Shown: positions 17,476-26,646 of the stretch, piece after piece
Position numbering within the stretch: position 1 is the first letter of the stretch
Layout of the letters: each line of letters starts with the position of its first letter
DNA from: Neptunicoccus cionae
Lineage (GTDB): Bacteria; Pseudomonadota; Alphaproteobacteria; Rhodobacterales; Rhodobacteraceae
DNA: 64,000 nt
Direction of reading: 5' to 3'
Assembly: GCF_002860325.1 (NCBI RefSeq)
Contig: NZ_PKOJ01000001.1
Span: 992,001-1,056,000, forward strand
The notes under the pieces: generated by a model
Databases searched by the model: none
Told to the model about the DNA's origin: nothing
The model's input: the letters and a program-made list of their open reading frames with translations, nothing else
Made by a program: the position numbers and the translations under genes

Positions 17476-18351
17476 ATGTCACGAACTGCAGATATTTTAC
17501 TGACCGCCCTTGCCCCTGCGATCTGGGGCAGCACCTATCTTGTCACGACCGAGGCCATGCCTGCAGGGTATCCCGTCACACTGGCGGTGCTGCGCGCCCT
17601 GCCCGCAGGGCTGCTGCTGCTGGTCTTGACCCGTTGTCTGCCATCGCGCGACTGGCTCGGGCGGAGCTTTCTGCTCGGGAGCCTGAATTTTTCACTCTTC
17701 TGGGTGCTTCTGTTTGTTGCGGCCTATCGCTTGCCGGGTGGGGTGGCAGCCACACTCGGGGCGTTACAGGCCATGATGGTGATCCTGATGGCGCGGGGAT
17801 GGCTGGGAACACCGGTTCAAAGCGGCGCTGTAGCGGCTGCGGCGGCGGGTGTTGCTGGCGTTGGGCTGCTGCTGATCGGTCCTGATGCCAGCCTTGATCC
17901 GATAGGTGTGGCCGCCGGGCTGGGCGGTGCTGCGTCAATGGCGGCAGGAACAGTGCTCAGCCGTAAATGGCAGCCACCGGTTTCAGCGCTCAGCTTTACT
18001 GCATGGCAATTGACGGCAGGCGGCTTGATCCTGCTGCCTGTGGCCCTGTTGGTCGAGCCACCCCTGCCGCCTTTGACGGCAACAAACCTTGCTGGTCTGG
18101 CGTGGCTCGGGCTCGTGGGGGCTGCGGCGACATATGCCTTGTGGTTTCGCGGTGTGGCACGGTTGGAGCCGGGCGCTGTTTCGATGCTGGGTATGATGAG
18201 TCCGGTAACCGCTGTAGTGCTCGGGTGGGGCTGGCTCGGTCAATCGCTCACGCCTGTTCAATTTGCAGGCGCGGTTGTCGTGCTTGGGGCGGTATGGGCC
18301 GGTCAGCGGGCGAACCGTCCCCTGCGGAAAAGGGTGCCTGACGCAGCTTGA
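17476..18351 (+). CDS. DMT-superfamily (EamA) transporter
   Basis: Inner-membrane transporter of 291 residues with ten hydrophobic segments and two EamA repeats. The N-terminal 'TALAPAIWGSTYLVTTEAMPAG' is typical of the RhaT/YdcZ-YedA-like branch of amino-acid and metabolite exporters. A GAGGAAG ribosome site precedes the ATG. It is convergent with the glycosyltransferase gene 7 bp downstream, with no terminator hairpin seen between them. The substrate is unknown. Confidence 0.88.
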   Translation: MSRTADILLTALAPAIWGSTYLVTTEAMPAGYPVTLAVLRALPAGLLLLVLTRCLPSRDWLGRSFLLGSLNFSLFWVLLFVAAYRLPGGVAATLGALQAMMVILMARGWLGTPVQSGAVAAAAAGVAGVGLLLIGPDASLDPIGVAAGLGGAASMAAGTVLSRKWQPPVSALSFTAWQLTAGGLILLPVALLVEPPLPPLTATNLAGLAWLGLVGAAATYALWFRGVARLEPGAVSMLGMMSPVTAVVLGWGWLGQSLTPVQFAGAVVVLGAVWAGQRANRPLRKRVPDAA

Positions 18352-18358
18352 GACCGGA

Positions 18359-19495
18359 TCAGGAGGCGCGGGACCGGTTGATATCAAGTATCCTGAACCC
18401 GCCATAATCTGTTTTCTTCACACCGGTGGTCAGGCGCACGCCTTTTATCGGGAAGTTCGAAATCCGGCGCGGTTCAGGGGGCGTTACCCCGCTGCGGGTC
18501 GCACAGAAGTCATAGAGCTTGGCCAGATCAGGGTCATTGCGCATCGCATCGAATTTCTCGCGGTGATACGCCACCGCCTGATCGGTCAGGGCGCGAAGTC
18601 GCCCGCCGGAGAGGTTGTTCAGGCGCTTCATTTCACGGATCAGACGGGGGCGGTTTGCGCGAATGCTGTGGTCTGGTTCGTGATTTTTGTTCCGCTTCTC
18701 CCAATAGGTTTCACCGATGTCGCGGTTGGCCTGATGGGCACTACCCTTCGCAGATTTCAGTACAAAGCTCTGCGGGTCCTTCACGATATAATGGTTCACC
18801 TGTGCAAGGCAGCGCAGTCCCGGATCGGTGGACTGGAAGTTGCGGATTTCAAAGGCTTTATCGCTTAGACCGGAGCCGTTCACTGTAATCATTTCTTCAT
18901 CTAGCAGGAACTTGCTCGGCTTGTGAACGCCCGGGCGCAGAAATGCCTCCCGTTTGAACAGGGTCTTGTAAGGCTGGACGAATTTACTGATAAAACTGTC
19001 CTTTTCGGCCAGCGAGTAGCGATCTGTAACAAGCCCGCTCTGGATTGTTTCGACACCGGAACTGCCGAACAGTTTCCAGTTGATCAGCATCCTGTGGAAT
19101 TTAGGTGCGGCGGACAGAAGAGCGGGCAGGGTACCATCGCCGGTTTTAATCACAAGAAACTCGTCCAGATCCAGCGCCATCGCCCAATCGGCGGATTGGT
19201 ATTCGGAATGGCGGACGCTGCGGTTGTAAGCAGCGATCTGATGGCCGCCCCGTTTGGCCTGATTGTAGCGGTAGCGCACAGCACCGATTTCATCGAGGCA
19301 GGCGAGAATCTTGCCTGTGTAGTCTTCTGAATCGTTCTGGAAAATGATGATGTCGTTAAAGCCGATAGAGCGGTGGTAAGCGACCCATTCCAGCAGATAC
19401 GGGCCTTCGTTCTTGGCGGTGGCTACCAGTGTAAAATGCGCAGGCGGCGCAGGAGTTCTGCGCAGACGCAAGAATTTGCGGTCAATATGAGTCAC
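18359..19495 (-). CDS. Glycosyltransferase family 2/92-like protein
   Basis: Cytoplasmic GT-A fold glycosyltransferase-like protein. I choose GTG at 19495 (MTHIDRKFLRL), preceded by GGAG with a 7-base spacer, giving 378 residues; the frame reaches a further GTG at 19582. 'FTLVATAKNEGPYLLEWVAYHRSIG' is the strand-one motif of Glyco_tranf_2_4 proteins, and DLDEFLVI holds the DxD metal motif. No signal peptide or membrane segment is visible. The donor and acceptor sugars are unknown. The gene stands alone, not in a polysaccharide cluster. About 350 bp with compound inverted repeats separate it from hrpB. Confidence 0.82.
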   Translation of the reverse strand: MTHIDRKFLRLRRTPAPPAHFTLVATAKNEGPYLLEWVAYHRSIGFNDIIIFQNDSEDYTGKILACLDEIGAVRYRYNQAKRGGHQIAAYNRSVRHSEYQSADWAMALDLDEFLVIKTGDGTLPALLSAAPKFHRMLINWKLFGSSGVETIQSGLVTDRYSLAEKDSFISKFVQPYKTLFKREAFLRPGVHKPSKFLLDEEMITVNGSGLSDKAFEIRNFQSTDPGLRCLAQVNHYIVKDPQSFVLKSAKGSAHQANRDIGETYWEKRNKNHEPDHSIRANRPRLIREMKRLNNLSGGRLRALTDQAVAYHREKFDAMRNDPDLAKLYDFCATRSGVTPPEPRRISNFPIKGVRLTTGVKKTDYGGFRILDINRSRAS

Positions 19496-19843
19496 GGTAC
19501 TGCTCCGGCTTTTTTTGACAAATTCATACCACAGCCTTCGGAAGTGGAAGCGATTCGGCACAGCGGGATGCGCCAAAAGCACAGGCCTGTTGCAACTTCG
19601 CCCCAGTGCGGGGTGCCGCGAAAAGGTGTCTTGCAGCGGCAGCAGCCTGCTTTGGCAGGCAATGGCAGTTCAGGGCGAAGCGTTGCAATTGTGGCGGGAT
19701 GACCCTGCAAATATGAAGCGTCTTACAAGACGCGTCATATATGAAGCTTCATTTAAGAAGCTTCATATATGCAGTATGTTAACAGATTAATCGGTTTAAT
19801 AACAATGGTGTGCGGTTTTTAGTCTGACGTTGGAGACCACAAT
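19496..19843. other. Intergenic region hrpB / glycosyltransferase
   Basis: A 348-bp gap between two minus-strand genes. No coding frame is convincing. It holds the compound inverted repeats at 19711-19771, an AT-rich stretch (19770-19800) and presumably the promoter of the glycosyltransferase. The hrpB 3' side shows no classical hairpin with a U-run. Confidence 0.6.
19711..19771. repeat. Two abutting inverted repeats sharing a half-site
   Basis: The first dyad runs 19711-19740: 14-bp arms with one mismatch around a 2-base centre. The second runs 19736-19771: perfect 15-bp arms CATATATGAAGCTTC / GAAGCTTCATATATG with a 6-base loop ATTTAA. They overlap by five bases, and all arms carry versions of ATATGAAGC. 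There is no U-run on either side, so this is not a typical terminator. Confidence 0.75.
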
Positions 19844-22306
19844 TCACCTCCGCGGTTTCACCCGTCGTGTCGGTTCCGCCTGTGTCGGGTCTTCGGGCCA
19901 GGGATGCCGCGGATATCGCCCGCGCATATCCTTGCGCACATCCGCATAAGAGCTTCTCCAGAATCCGGGCAGATCGGCTGTTGTCTGGACAGCACGCCGC
20001 GCCGGTGACAGCAGTTCGATCAGCAATGGGATGTTTTTGGGGCCGGCTGTGGGGTGGGTCGTCATGCCAAACAGCTCTTGCAGGCGGACAGTGACCTTTG
20101 GTTGCGCCGCCCCGTAATCAATCGGCAGCTTAGTACCCGTCGGTGCAGTGATGCTGGCTGGCGCAAGCTGGTCGAGTACCTGCAATGCCTCCCAATCCAG
20201 CTGGTTGCGCAGGATCGAATGGAGGTCCAGACCGCGTAGCCCGTCGGGGGTGCGAATCCCGCCCAGATGCGGTTCGAGCCAGTCGTTCAATCGCGCCAGC
20301 AAACCTTCGTCCGACAGGTCCGGCATCTCATGCCCCTGATTGCGCAGCCATTCGGCACGGGCGCGGAACAGGGTGGCGGGCTGGCTCCACGGCAGACACC
20401 CGAGCCCGAGTTCCGCAACCCCCTCACACATCGCCGCGTTCGACGCATCTGCAGGGCAGTCTTTCCAGTTCTGGTCCTCAAGCACCAAGGCCCCGAAACA
20501 CAGGTGCTTGCGGGCAAGCACGCGACGCTCCCGTTTGGACCATTCACAGAGGTGGCGGGTTTCGAACTGGTCGCCATAGACGGCGGCCAGTTCGCTCTGT
20601 GTCAAAGGCAGTGCCATGCGGACGCGGGCCTCTCGGCCGTCCCCGTCCAGAGACGGGATAACCGCCAGGCGGTTTGTACCCGTTGGATCTTCTTCATCAA
20701 ACACCGCACCCTTGCCGCCTGACAGCACAAAACGCGGCGCATCTCCCTTGCGGCGCAAGCCGATCCGGTCCGGATAAGCCAGTGCGAGCGTTTCGGTCGC
20801 AGAAAACGCTGCAGTTCCGGTTCTCAGGCGCTTGGCTTCGGCTTTGATGGCTTTTACCGCGGCTGAATTGGCCTGAAACGGATGGGCGTCTGCGAAACGG
20901 CGCGGATCGCGGATGGCTTCAAGGCGCAAGGACAAATCGCTGGGCGCAGTGCGGGGCAGGGGATCGCGGTTTTCCAGAAGCGCGGCCAGCGGCGCCGCAT
21001 CCGGCCCGCCCTGCTCCAGCATATGGGCTAGACGCACGTGCAGCGGATGGCGCAACAGGGCACGGCCGTGATCCGTGATCCGGTTTGCCGGATCAAGCGC
21101 ACCAAGCCCGCGCAACAATTCTTGCGAACGTTCGACATCGCTGCTGCGGGGCTGGTCCAGAAATGGCAGATCCGCAGGGGTGCTCGTGCCCCAAGCGGCC
21201 AGTTCCAGAACCAGATTGGTAATGTCGGCAGACAGAATTTCAGGCAGCGGATAAGGCGCAAACCCGCCTTCTTCGCCTTTAGTCCAAAGCTTGTAACAGA
21301 TGCCTGCTTCTACGCGACCGGCTCGCCCCTGCCGCTGGGTTGCTTCGGCCTTTGTCACACGCTCAGTCACCAGACGCGACATGCCAGAGCCCGCGTCAAA
21401 CCGCGCACGGCGGGCCCGCCCGCCGTCCACTACGACCGAGACATCCTGAATGGTCAGAGAGGTTTCCGCGATAGAGGTCGCCAGCACAATCTTGCGCCCC
21501 TCCTGATCGGGCAGCACCGCGCGGCGTTGTTCGGCAAAGGGCAGGGCGCCATAAAGCGGGCGCAGGTTGCTTGCTTGCGGCAGCTTGCCCTGAAGCAGGC
21601 TTTGCACGCGCCGGATTTCCCCTTCACCGGGCAGGAACGCCAGAATACCACCTGTTGTTTCACTGGCAGCCTGAAGGATCAATTCTGCGGCGGCTTCTTC
21701 AAATCTTGGCCCGCGCCGGTTGGGACGGTTCCAGGGCTGCGAAAGGTAACGGGCTTCCACCGGATAACTGCGTCCGGCAGAGGTAACCATCGGTGCGTCC
21801 CCCATAAGGGCCGCAACAGGTGCCGCGTCAAGCGTTGCGGACATGGCGATCAGCAACAGATCGGGGCGCAGGGCCTCGCGGATTTCCAGCGCAAAGGCCA
21901 GTCCGGTATCCGCTTGCAGGCTGCGTTCGTGAAATTCGTCAAAGATGATGCAGCCGACACCGGCCAGTTCGGGATCATTCTGGATCACCCGCATCAGGAT
22001 GCCCTCGGTGATCACCTCTATCCGCGTCTGCGGACCGACCTTGCTGTCACCCCGCATGCGGTAGCCGACCGTTTGCCCCACGTCCTCGCCCAGTGTTTGC
22101 GCCATACGTTCGGCCGCAGCCCGCGCAGCAAGGCGACGGGGTTCCAGCATCAGGATGTGCCCCTCCACCAGTCCGCGTTCCAGCAGGAACAGGGGCACCC
22201 GTGTGGTTTTCCCGGCCCCGGGCGGGGCCTGTAGAACCGCCAGCCCGCGCGACTGCAATGCCTTTGCCAGTTCCGGCAGGGCCTCTTCAATCGGCAGGCG
22301 GGTCAT
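19844..22306 (-). CDS. hrpB: ATP-dependent RNA helicase HrpB
   Basis: DEAH/RHA-family helicase of 820 residues, normal for HrpB. Domains in order: P-loop APPGAGKTT at 27-35, DEFH box at 123-126 (the DExH variant usual here), helicase-C with 'ATSIAETSLTIQDVSVVVDGG' and 'QRQGRAGR', the HA2-like region, and the HrpB C-terminal domain ('WLEPHLGGIRTPDGLRGLDL', then 'FWRSSYADVRKDMRGRYPRHPWPEDP'). The cellular role is poorly defined; it is linked to RNA metabolism. A DUF3108 gene ends 6 bp upstream, so the two are probably co-transcribed. Confidence 0.95.
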   Translation of the reverse strand: MTRLPIEEALPELAKALQSRGLAVLQAPPGAGKTTRVPLFLLERGLVEGHILMLEPRRLAARAAAERMAQTLGEDVGQTVGYRMRGDSKVGPQTRIEVITEGILMRVIQNDPELAGVGCIIFDEFHERSLQADTGLAFALEIREALRPDLLLIAMSATLDAAPVAALMGDAPMVTSAGRSYPVEARYLSQPWNRPNRRGPRFEEAAAELILQAASETTGGILAFLPGEGEIRRVQSLLQGKLPQASNLRPLYGALPFAEQRRAVLPDQEGRKIVLATSIAETSLTIQDVSVVVDGGRARRARFDAGSGMSRLVTERVTKAEATQRQGRAGRVEAGICYKLWTKGEEGGFAPYPLPEILSADITNLVLELAAWGTSTPADLPFLDQPRSSDVERSQELLRGLGALDPANRITDHGRALLRHPLHVRLAHMLEQGGPDAAPLAALLENRDPLPRTAPSDLSLRLEAIRDPRRFADAHPFQANSAAVKAIKAEAKRLRTGTAAFSATETLALAYPDRIGLRRKGDAPRFVLSGGKGAVFDEEDPTGTNRLAVIPSLDGDGREARVRMALPLTQSELAAVYGDQFETRHLCEWSKRERRVLARKHLCFGALVLEDQNWKDCPADASNAAMCEGVAELGLGCLPWSQPATLFRARAEWLRNQGHEMPDLSDEGLLARLNDWLEPHLGGIRTPDGLRGLDLHSILRNQLDWEALQVLDQLAPASITAPTGTKLPIDYGAAQPKVTVRLQELFGMTTHPTAGPKNIPLLIELLSPARRAVQTTADLPGFWRSSYADVRKDMRGRYPRHPWPEDPTQAEPTRRVKPRR

Positions 22307-22312
22307 GTCCGC

Positions 22313-23038
22313 TTACTTTCGCGCCGCCTCGGCGGGGCCGAAGGTTGTGTCGGTCTTGAAGAAGGAGAGTGAGTAAAGGTCAGCATCGCCTCTGGTGTAT
22401 ACAAGGGTGAACGGAAAGGTCACCTGTTCTTCTATATCTTCGGGCGAAAATCCCGCAACACGGGTATAGCGACCTTCACAGAGAGCTTCTGCCGCATTCA
22501 CATCAGGTGCGCCAACTTCAAGACGTGAAAGCCTGCGCCCGTCAAACAGGGAAAAACTTCTGTCGCAAAGCGTGTCTAGTGGCTGGTCCTGAAACAACAG
22601 ATATGCGGCACTTAACGGGTCGATCGCCCCGTTCTGTTTCGCAGGTATGATGTCAAAAGGCTGCGGTGATCTTTCCGGCGCGTAGCGTACCACCTGCGGC
22701 CTGCCAGCGTCATAGACAAGCTGCACATCGGATTCCTTTGTGTCCGAGCGGCTGAACCCTTCATAGCGGGCAGGGTGCAACCGTCCGTCCGGGGTGACGA
22801 TCCCGTCAACCTGACCGTCAAACCTTACGTCATGAAAGCGTCGCATGATACTGGTCGGGCTAAGGGTGCCTTTCAGTAGATAACTGCCTTCGCTTCCGAT
22901 CGCAGGCACTGTACCGGTAATGTGTATGGTTCCCGCCTTCAGCCCCGCCACATAGAACCCGTAGGTCTGGTCTATTTCATCGGCAGAGGCCGCAAGGCCG
23001 GTGCCAAGCAGGGCGAGGGTCGAGAAGATCAGGCGCAT
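22313..23038 (-). CDS. DUF3108 domain-containing secreted protein
   Basis: A 241-residue protein with a Sec signal peptide (MRLIFSTLALLGTGLAASADE, cleavage after about residue 19). 'QTYGFYVAGLKAGTIHITG' and 'KGTLSPTSIMRRFHDVRFDGQVDG' are typical of DUF3108, a beta-rich periplasmic family of unknown function. Two Cys residues in the second half could form a disulfide. It lies 6 bp before hrpB and is divergent from meaB. No biochemical role can be assigned. Confidence 0.82.
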   Translation of the reverse strand: MRLIFSTLALLGTGLAASADEIDQTYGFYVAGLKAGTIHITGTVPAIGSEGSYLLKGTLSPTSIMRRFHDVRFDGQVDGIVTPDGRLHPARYEGFSRSDTKESDVQLVYDAGRPQVVRYAPERSPQPFDIIPAKQNGAIDPLSAAYLLFQDQPLDTLCDRSFSLFDGRRLSRLEVGAPDVNAAEALCEGRYTRVAGFSPEDIEEQVTFPFTLVYTRGDADLYSLSFFKTDTTFGPAEAARK

Positions 23039-23205
23039 TGCAAAAGGCTCGTTTGGAAGTGGTTCGTGTTTGACGGCTGGTTTTTTCCGCGGCTGGCTTT
23101 CCCACAGGTTTAAGATTGACTAAGACTTGGGGAAACCGGGGGCAGTGTTCTAGGTGGAAATCCGCCAAAACCCGCCCATACCGATAATTCAGGAGTGTTT
23201 TCAAC

Positions 23206-24204
23206 ATGATGGAAGTTGATGCTGGAATGGTTGAGGCAATCCTCAATGGGGATCGGCGGATTTTGGCCCGCGCGATCACCCTTGTAGAGAGTACTCGGGC
23301 GGATCACCGCGCAAAAGCAGTAACGCTGATTGACCGATTGACACAAAAGGGACGTTCGGCACTGCGGATCGGTTTGTCCGGCACACCGGGTGTCGGGAAG
23401 TCCACCTTCACCGAAAGCTTTGGTATGATGTTGGTAGAGCAGGGGCTGAAGGTCGCGGTCCTTGCGGTTGATCCGTCCTCCAAACGCTCTGGCGGGTCCA
23501 TCCTCGGGGATAAAACCCGCATGGACAATCTGTCCCGCCATCCCAATGCTTTCATTAGGCCTTCCCCGTCAAGCGCGGCGCTGGGCGGTGTCGCACGGCG
23601 CACCCGCGAGGCGATAACACTTTGTGAAGCTGCCGGCTTTGACGTGGTGCTGGTCGAAACCGTGGGCGTGGGGCAATCAGAAGTTATGGTTGCTGACATG
23701 ACCGACCTGTTCCTGCTGCTGCTGGCCCCCGCGGGGGGCGACGAACTGCAAGGCGTCAAGCGGGGGATCATGGAGATCGCCGACCTTATTCTGGTGAACA
23801 AGGCGGACGGGGATCTGAAAACGACAGCCGTGCGCACCTGCGCGGATTACGCTGGTGCTTTGCGCCTGCTGCGCAAGCGGCCTCAAGACCCCCAAGGCTT
23901 TCCCAAAGCGATGACGGTTTCCGCGCTGGAGGAAGAAGGGCTGGAACAGGTCTGGAGCGAAATCCAAACCCTGACCGAGTGGCGCAAGTCCGACGGCGCG
24001 TTCGATGCGAATCGCGCCCGTCAGGCGGACATCTGGTTTCAGGACGAGATTCGCAGAGGCATTCTGGCGCAACTGGATCAGGACGAAGCCTTGCAGAATC
24101 TTCAGTCCGAACTGCGTGAAAAGGTCACGAATGGTGATCTGAGCCCTGATGCAGCCGCTGCAAAAGTACTTTTGGCATTAAAATCTGTAAATCAGGGCGG
24201 ATAA
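23206..24204 (+). CDS. meaB: Methylmalonyl-CoA mutase-associated GTPase MeaB
   Basis: G3E-family GTPase chaperone of 332 residues that protects and reloads B12-dependent acyl-CoA mutases. Walker A GTPGVGKST is at 59-67, followed by the MeaB stretch VDPSSKRSGGSILGDKTRM, ETVGVGQSE (switch region), and NKADGD for guanine specificity. The C-terminal helical dimerisation arm is present. The mutase gene is not in this window. In this order, ethylmalonyl-CoA or methylmalonyl-CoA mutases of propionate and acetate metabolism are the likely clients. Confidence 0.94.
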   Translation: MMEVDAGMVEAILNGDRRILARAITLVESTRADHRAKAVTLIDRLTQKGRSALRIGLSGTPGVGKSTFTESFGMMLVEQGLKVAVLAVDPSSKRSGGSILGDKTRMDNLSRHPNAFIRPSPSSAALGGVARRTREAITLCEAAGFDVVLVETVGVGQSEVMVADMTDLFLLLLAPAGGDELQGVKRGIMEIADLILVNKADGDLKTTAVRTCADYAGALRLLRKRPQDPQGFPKAMTVSALEEEGLEQVWSEIQTLTEWRKSDGAFDANRARQADIWFQDEIRRGILAQLDQDEALQNLQSELREKVTNGDLSPDAAAAKVLLALKSVNQGG

Positions 24205-24365
24205 AGGTTGTATTTCGGGCGTAAAAGCCCCAAACGAACCCAACTGCTGTTAGATCGCGTGCTGCCCTTGACGGGGCGGACAATCACGCCTAAAGAAGCG
24301 GCTCGAATTTCAAATGTCAGCGCAGGCCACTTCGGGCGCGCGACAAGAGAGTAAGGATATACGCG

Positions 24366-24653
24366 ATGTCTCGTCGTTGTGAGTTTACAAGCAAAGGCCC
24401 AATGTCTGGCAACAATGTCAGCCACGCCAAAAACAGAACCCGTCGCCGGTTTTTGCCAAACCTGAACGATGTGACGCTGACCAGCGATACATTGGGCCGG
24501 TCTTTCAAATTCCGCATCTCTGCGGCTGCTCTGCGCACTGTTGATCACCGTGGTGGTCTGGATGCGTTCATGGCCAAAGCCAAAGACGCTGAACTTTCGG
24601 ACGCCGCTCTGAAAGTGAAGAAAGAAATCGCCAAGGCAACTGCTGCCGCTTAA
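24366..24653 (+). CDS. rpmB: 50S ribosomal protein L28
   Basis: Ribosomal protein of 95 residues. The start [25 protein letters not shown] is the standard alphaproteobacterial L28 opening (C-x-x-T-G/K-K-x-P-x-x-G-N-x-V-S-H-x-x-x-x-T-K/R). The C terminus is Lys/Ala-rich ([20 protein letters not shown]). AGAGAGTAAGGAT lies upstream as the ribosome site. It is a single-gene unit followed by a strong terminator at 24684. Confidence 0.97.
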   Translation: MSRRCEFTSKGPMSGNNVSHAKNRTRRRFLPNLNDVTLTSDTLGRSFKFRISAAALRTVDHRGGLDAFMAKAKDAELSDAALKVKKEIAKATAAA

Positions 24654-24683
24654 GGGCATCTGCCCTCGCGATTGAAAATTTCA

Positions 24684-24714
24684 AACGGCTCCGATGGTTC
24701 GGGGTCGTTTTTTT
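24684..24714 (+). terminator. Rho-independent terminator of rpmB
   Basis: An 11-bp stem AACGGCTCCGA / TCGGGGTCGTT (two G-U pairs), loop TGGT, then a run of seven T. Confidence 0.85.
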
Positions 24715-24815
24715 GCGTTTGGCTGATGTATATCGACGCAGCGCAATTCGCGAACGAAGTCGCTGAGCTTTGGGGACAAGAGGAATCGGGTGGTGAAACT
24801 GGCAGCGCAGACCGG

Positions 24816-25406
24816 TTAGTAAGTCGAACGCTCTCCGGTGGCTTCCCTCCAGTGGCGCCGGCACAGGGAAACATAGGTTTCGTTCCCGCCGATCTGTACC
24901 TGCGCACCTTCGGTGATGACATTGCCATCGCCGTCCTGTCGCACGACCATCGTCGCTTTCTTGCCGCAAAAGCAGATGGTGCGCACTTCACGCATTTCAT
25001 CGGCCATCGCCAGCAGAGCAGCCGATCCGGGAAAGAGTTTGCCGAGAAAATCCACCCGAAGGCCGTAACACATCACCGGAATATTCAGATCGTCGACAGC
25101 ACGTGCCAGTTGCCAGACCTGTTCGTAAGAGAGGAATTGCGACTCGTCGATGAAAACACAGGTAAGTGTACTGCTCTTCATCCGTTTTTCGATCATCTCG
25201 AACAGATCGCTTTCACCGTCAAACCCGTCTGCTTTGGCGGAAATACCGATCCGCGAACCGATTTCTCCGACCCCGCTACGATCGTCAAAGCGTGCGGTGA
25301 GGAGGTAGGTCTCCATTCCCCGTTCGCGGTAATTATGCGATGCCTGCAATAGCGCTGTGGATTTGCCAGCGTTCATGGTCGAGTAGTGGAAGTAGAGCTT
25401 TGCCAT
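24816..25406 (-). CDS. tdk: Thymidine kinase
   Basis: Type II (TK1-like) thymidine kinase of 196 residues, phosphorylating thymidine with ATP in the salvage pathway. It has the P-loop STMNAGKST at 9-17, the FIDESQFL Walker B/catalytic Glu segment near 90, the lasso region ICFCGKKATMVVRQDG with zinc-binding Cys residues, and 'YVSLCRRHW' with the last Cys/His ligands. It is monocistronic and transcribed away from the long intergenic region 25407-26154. Confidence 0.95.
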   Translation of the reverse strand: MAKLYFHYSTMNAGKSTALLQASHNYRERGMETYLLTARFDDRSGVGEIGSRIGISAKADGFDGESDLFEMIEKRMKSSTLTCVFIDESQFLSYEQVWQLARAVDDLNIPVMCYGLRVDFLGKLFPGSAALLAMADEMREVRTICFCGKKATMVVRQDGDGNVITEGAQVQIGGNETYVSLCRRHWREATGERSTY

Positions 25407-26154
25407 GGGCGGACTTTTACCCGCAGATCAGGGCGGTTCAAGAGATTCGTTTTGGCCCGCTTTTTTTCCGGCTCTGGGGTGGTTTGGCGCAAAAGATTTT
25501 TATTTTTTTGGGGAGCCGCGCGATTGTTTCCAAAGTGAAAACCGAACTGTGTCCGGATTGTGATCAATAACTCCTTTAGGTAGTATCGCTTCGCCACGGC
25601 AGCGCCACAATCTTGCCACGAAACAAGGGGATTCGCAGGGCCGATTTTATTGTGCAGCCGCCGTCCTTCATCCTAGGTGGAGAAAGTCGAAACCTTACCA
25701 TTGCGTAAGGTGGTGAAGTTTGGGTTGTACGCGACCCCCTTTATTCAACCTGTTGAATATAAGGGGTTTTTACATTTAGCCCATGTATTTAAAGGATTTT
25801 TGACTAATCTCTATCCTATACTTTTGAGAGTATTGACACAGAGCATGGCGCGCTTCGGATGCAGCGTTGGAGAGGGCTGCAATTGCCGGTTTTGCATAGG
25901 GGGTGTCGTGGGGTTAAGTTCAATCAACCACAAGGAGACTCCTTAGTGTGGTTCGACAACTTTTTGGATAACTATCTTGGGTTGCAAAATTTTCATATTA
26001 ATTATTGATTTTTTGAGGCGTTCAGTTTAAACCTGTCGTTACACACCGCCAAGTGAACTCAATCACAACGGCGCTCCGTCGGCAGCGACCCTCGGCTAAT
26101 CTTTAACATTATGAGTGACCCCCACAGGGGCGATCCCAGTTTTAGGAGCCGAAT
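25407..26154. other. Long AT-rich intergenic region (tdk / XRE regulator)
   Basis: 748 bp with no convincing gene; the 89-codon frame at 25677-25946 lacks a ribosome site and any family look. Structures seen: dyad CCTTAC/GTAAGG (25693-25710), a stem-loop with a T-run at 25734-25771, and a dyad AACCACA...TGTGGTT (25926-25953) enclosing AAGGAG/CTCCTT. The base composition is clearly more AT-rich than the flanks. It must hold the tdk and XRE promoters and could hold a small RNA. Confidence 0.5.
25734..25771 (+). terminator. Terminator-like stem-loop in intergenic region
   Basis: An imperfect stem of about 13 bp built from ACCCCCTTTATTCAA and TTGAATATAAGGGGT around CCTG, followed by TTTTTAC. No gene ends upstream on +, so it may end an unannotated short transcript. 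Confidence 0.45.
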
Positions 26155-26496
26155 ATGCCTCATCCAGTAGACGTTCACGTTGGTACAAAAATCCGCCTTA
26201 CACGGGCTTCCCGCGGTATCAGCCAGCAAAAGCTTAGCGAAATGCTGGGCATCAGCTTTCAGCAGCTTCAGAAATATGAACGCGGCATCAACCGCATCAG
26301 CGCCAGCCGCCTCTGGGAAGTATCCCAAGCTCTGGGTGTTCAGGTTTCCTATTTCTTTGATGGCGCTGACGGTGGTGAAGGCCATGAGATTGAAGAGATT
26401 TCCACACGTACAATCGAACTGGCAACACAGATCAACCAGATCCCCAACGAAGCTGTCAAAAACCAGATTGTCGGCCTGATCAAAGCCTGCACCTGA
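26155..26496 (+). CDS. XRE-family helix-turn-helix transcriptional regulator
   Basis: A 113-residue Cro/C1-type regulator. The HTH_3 domain spans about residues 9-67, with LSEMLGISFQQLQKYERGINRISASRLWEVSQALGVQVSYFF as the helix-turn-helix. The short C-terminal tail (ATQINQIPNEAVKNQIVGLIKAC) is typical of a regulator widespread in Rhodobacterales and Rhizobiales, whose targets differ between species. It has a good AGGAG ribosome site before the ATG and its own strong terminator. It is monocistronic and stands next to the luxR-like gene (convergent). Confidence 0.9.
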   Translation: MPHPVDVHVGTKIRLTRASRGISQQKLSEMLGISFQQLQKYERGINRISASRLWEVSQALGVQVSYFFDGADGGEGHEIEEISTRTIELATQINQIPNEAVKNQIVGLIKACT

Positions 26497-26578
26497 TCCT
26501 GTTTCGGGCGGCAGATAATGCCGCCCCGTCGCGTTTGTCGCTGGACGTGATCCGGTTTGTATCGAGTATATGAGTAAG

Positions 26579-26616
26579 AAACCCCGGCTGCCCGCAAAGT
26601 CAGCCGGGGTTTTTGC
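26579..26616 (+). terminator. Terminator of the XRE gene (probably bidirectional)
   Basis: A long stem AAACCCCGGCTG / CAGCCGGGGTTT around CCCGCAAAGT, with TTTTT after it on + and an A-rich lead that gives a U-run on -. It could also serve the convergent luxR-like gene. Confidence 0.85.
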
Positions 26617-26646
26617 GTCCTGAGATCCCGCGTAGGTCGGGAAGGA

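Noticed and set aside
21038-22234. Long + frame opposite hrpB
   Set aside because: Antisense shadow; hrpB motifs on - are complete.
25677-25946. 89-codon + frame in the long intergenic region
   Set aside because: No ribosome-binding site, no family resemblance, and it runs through the stem-loop at 25734-25771.
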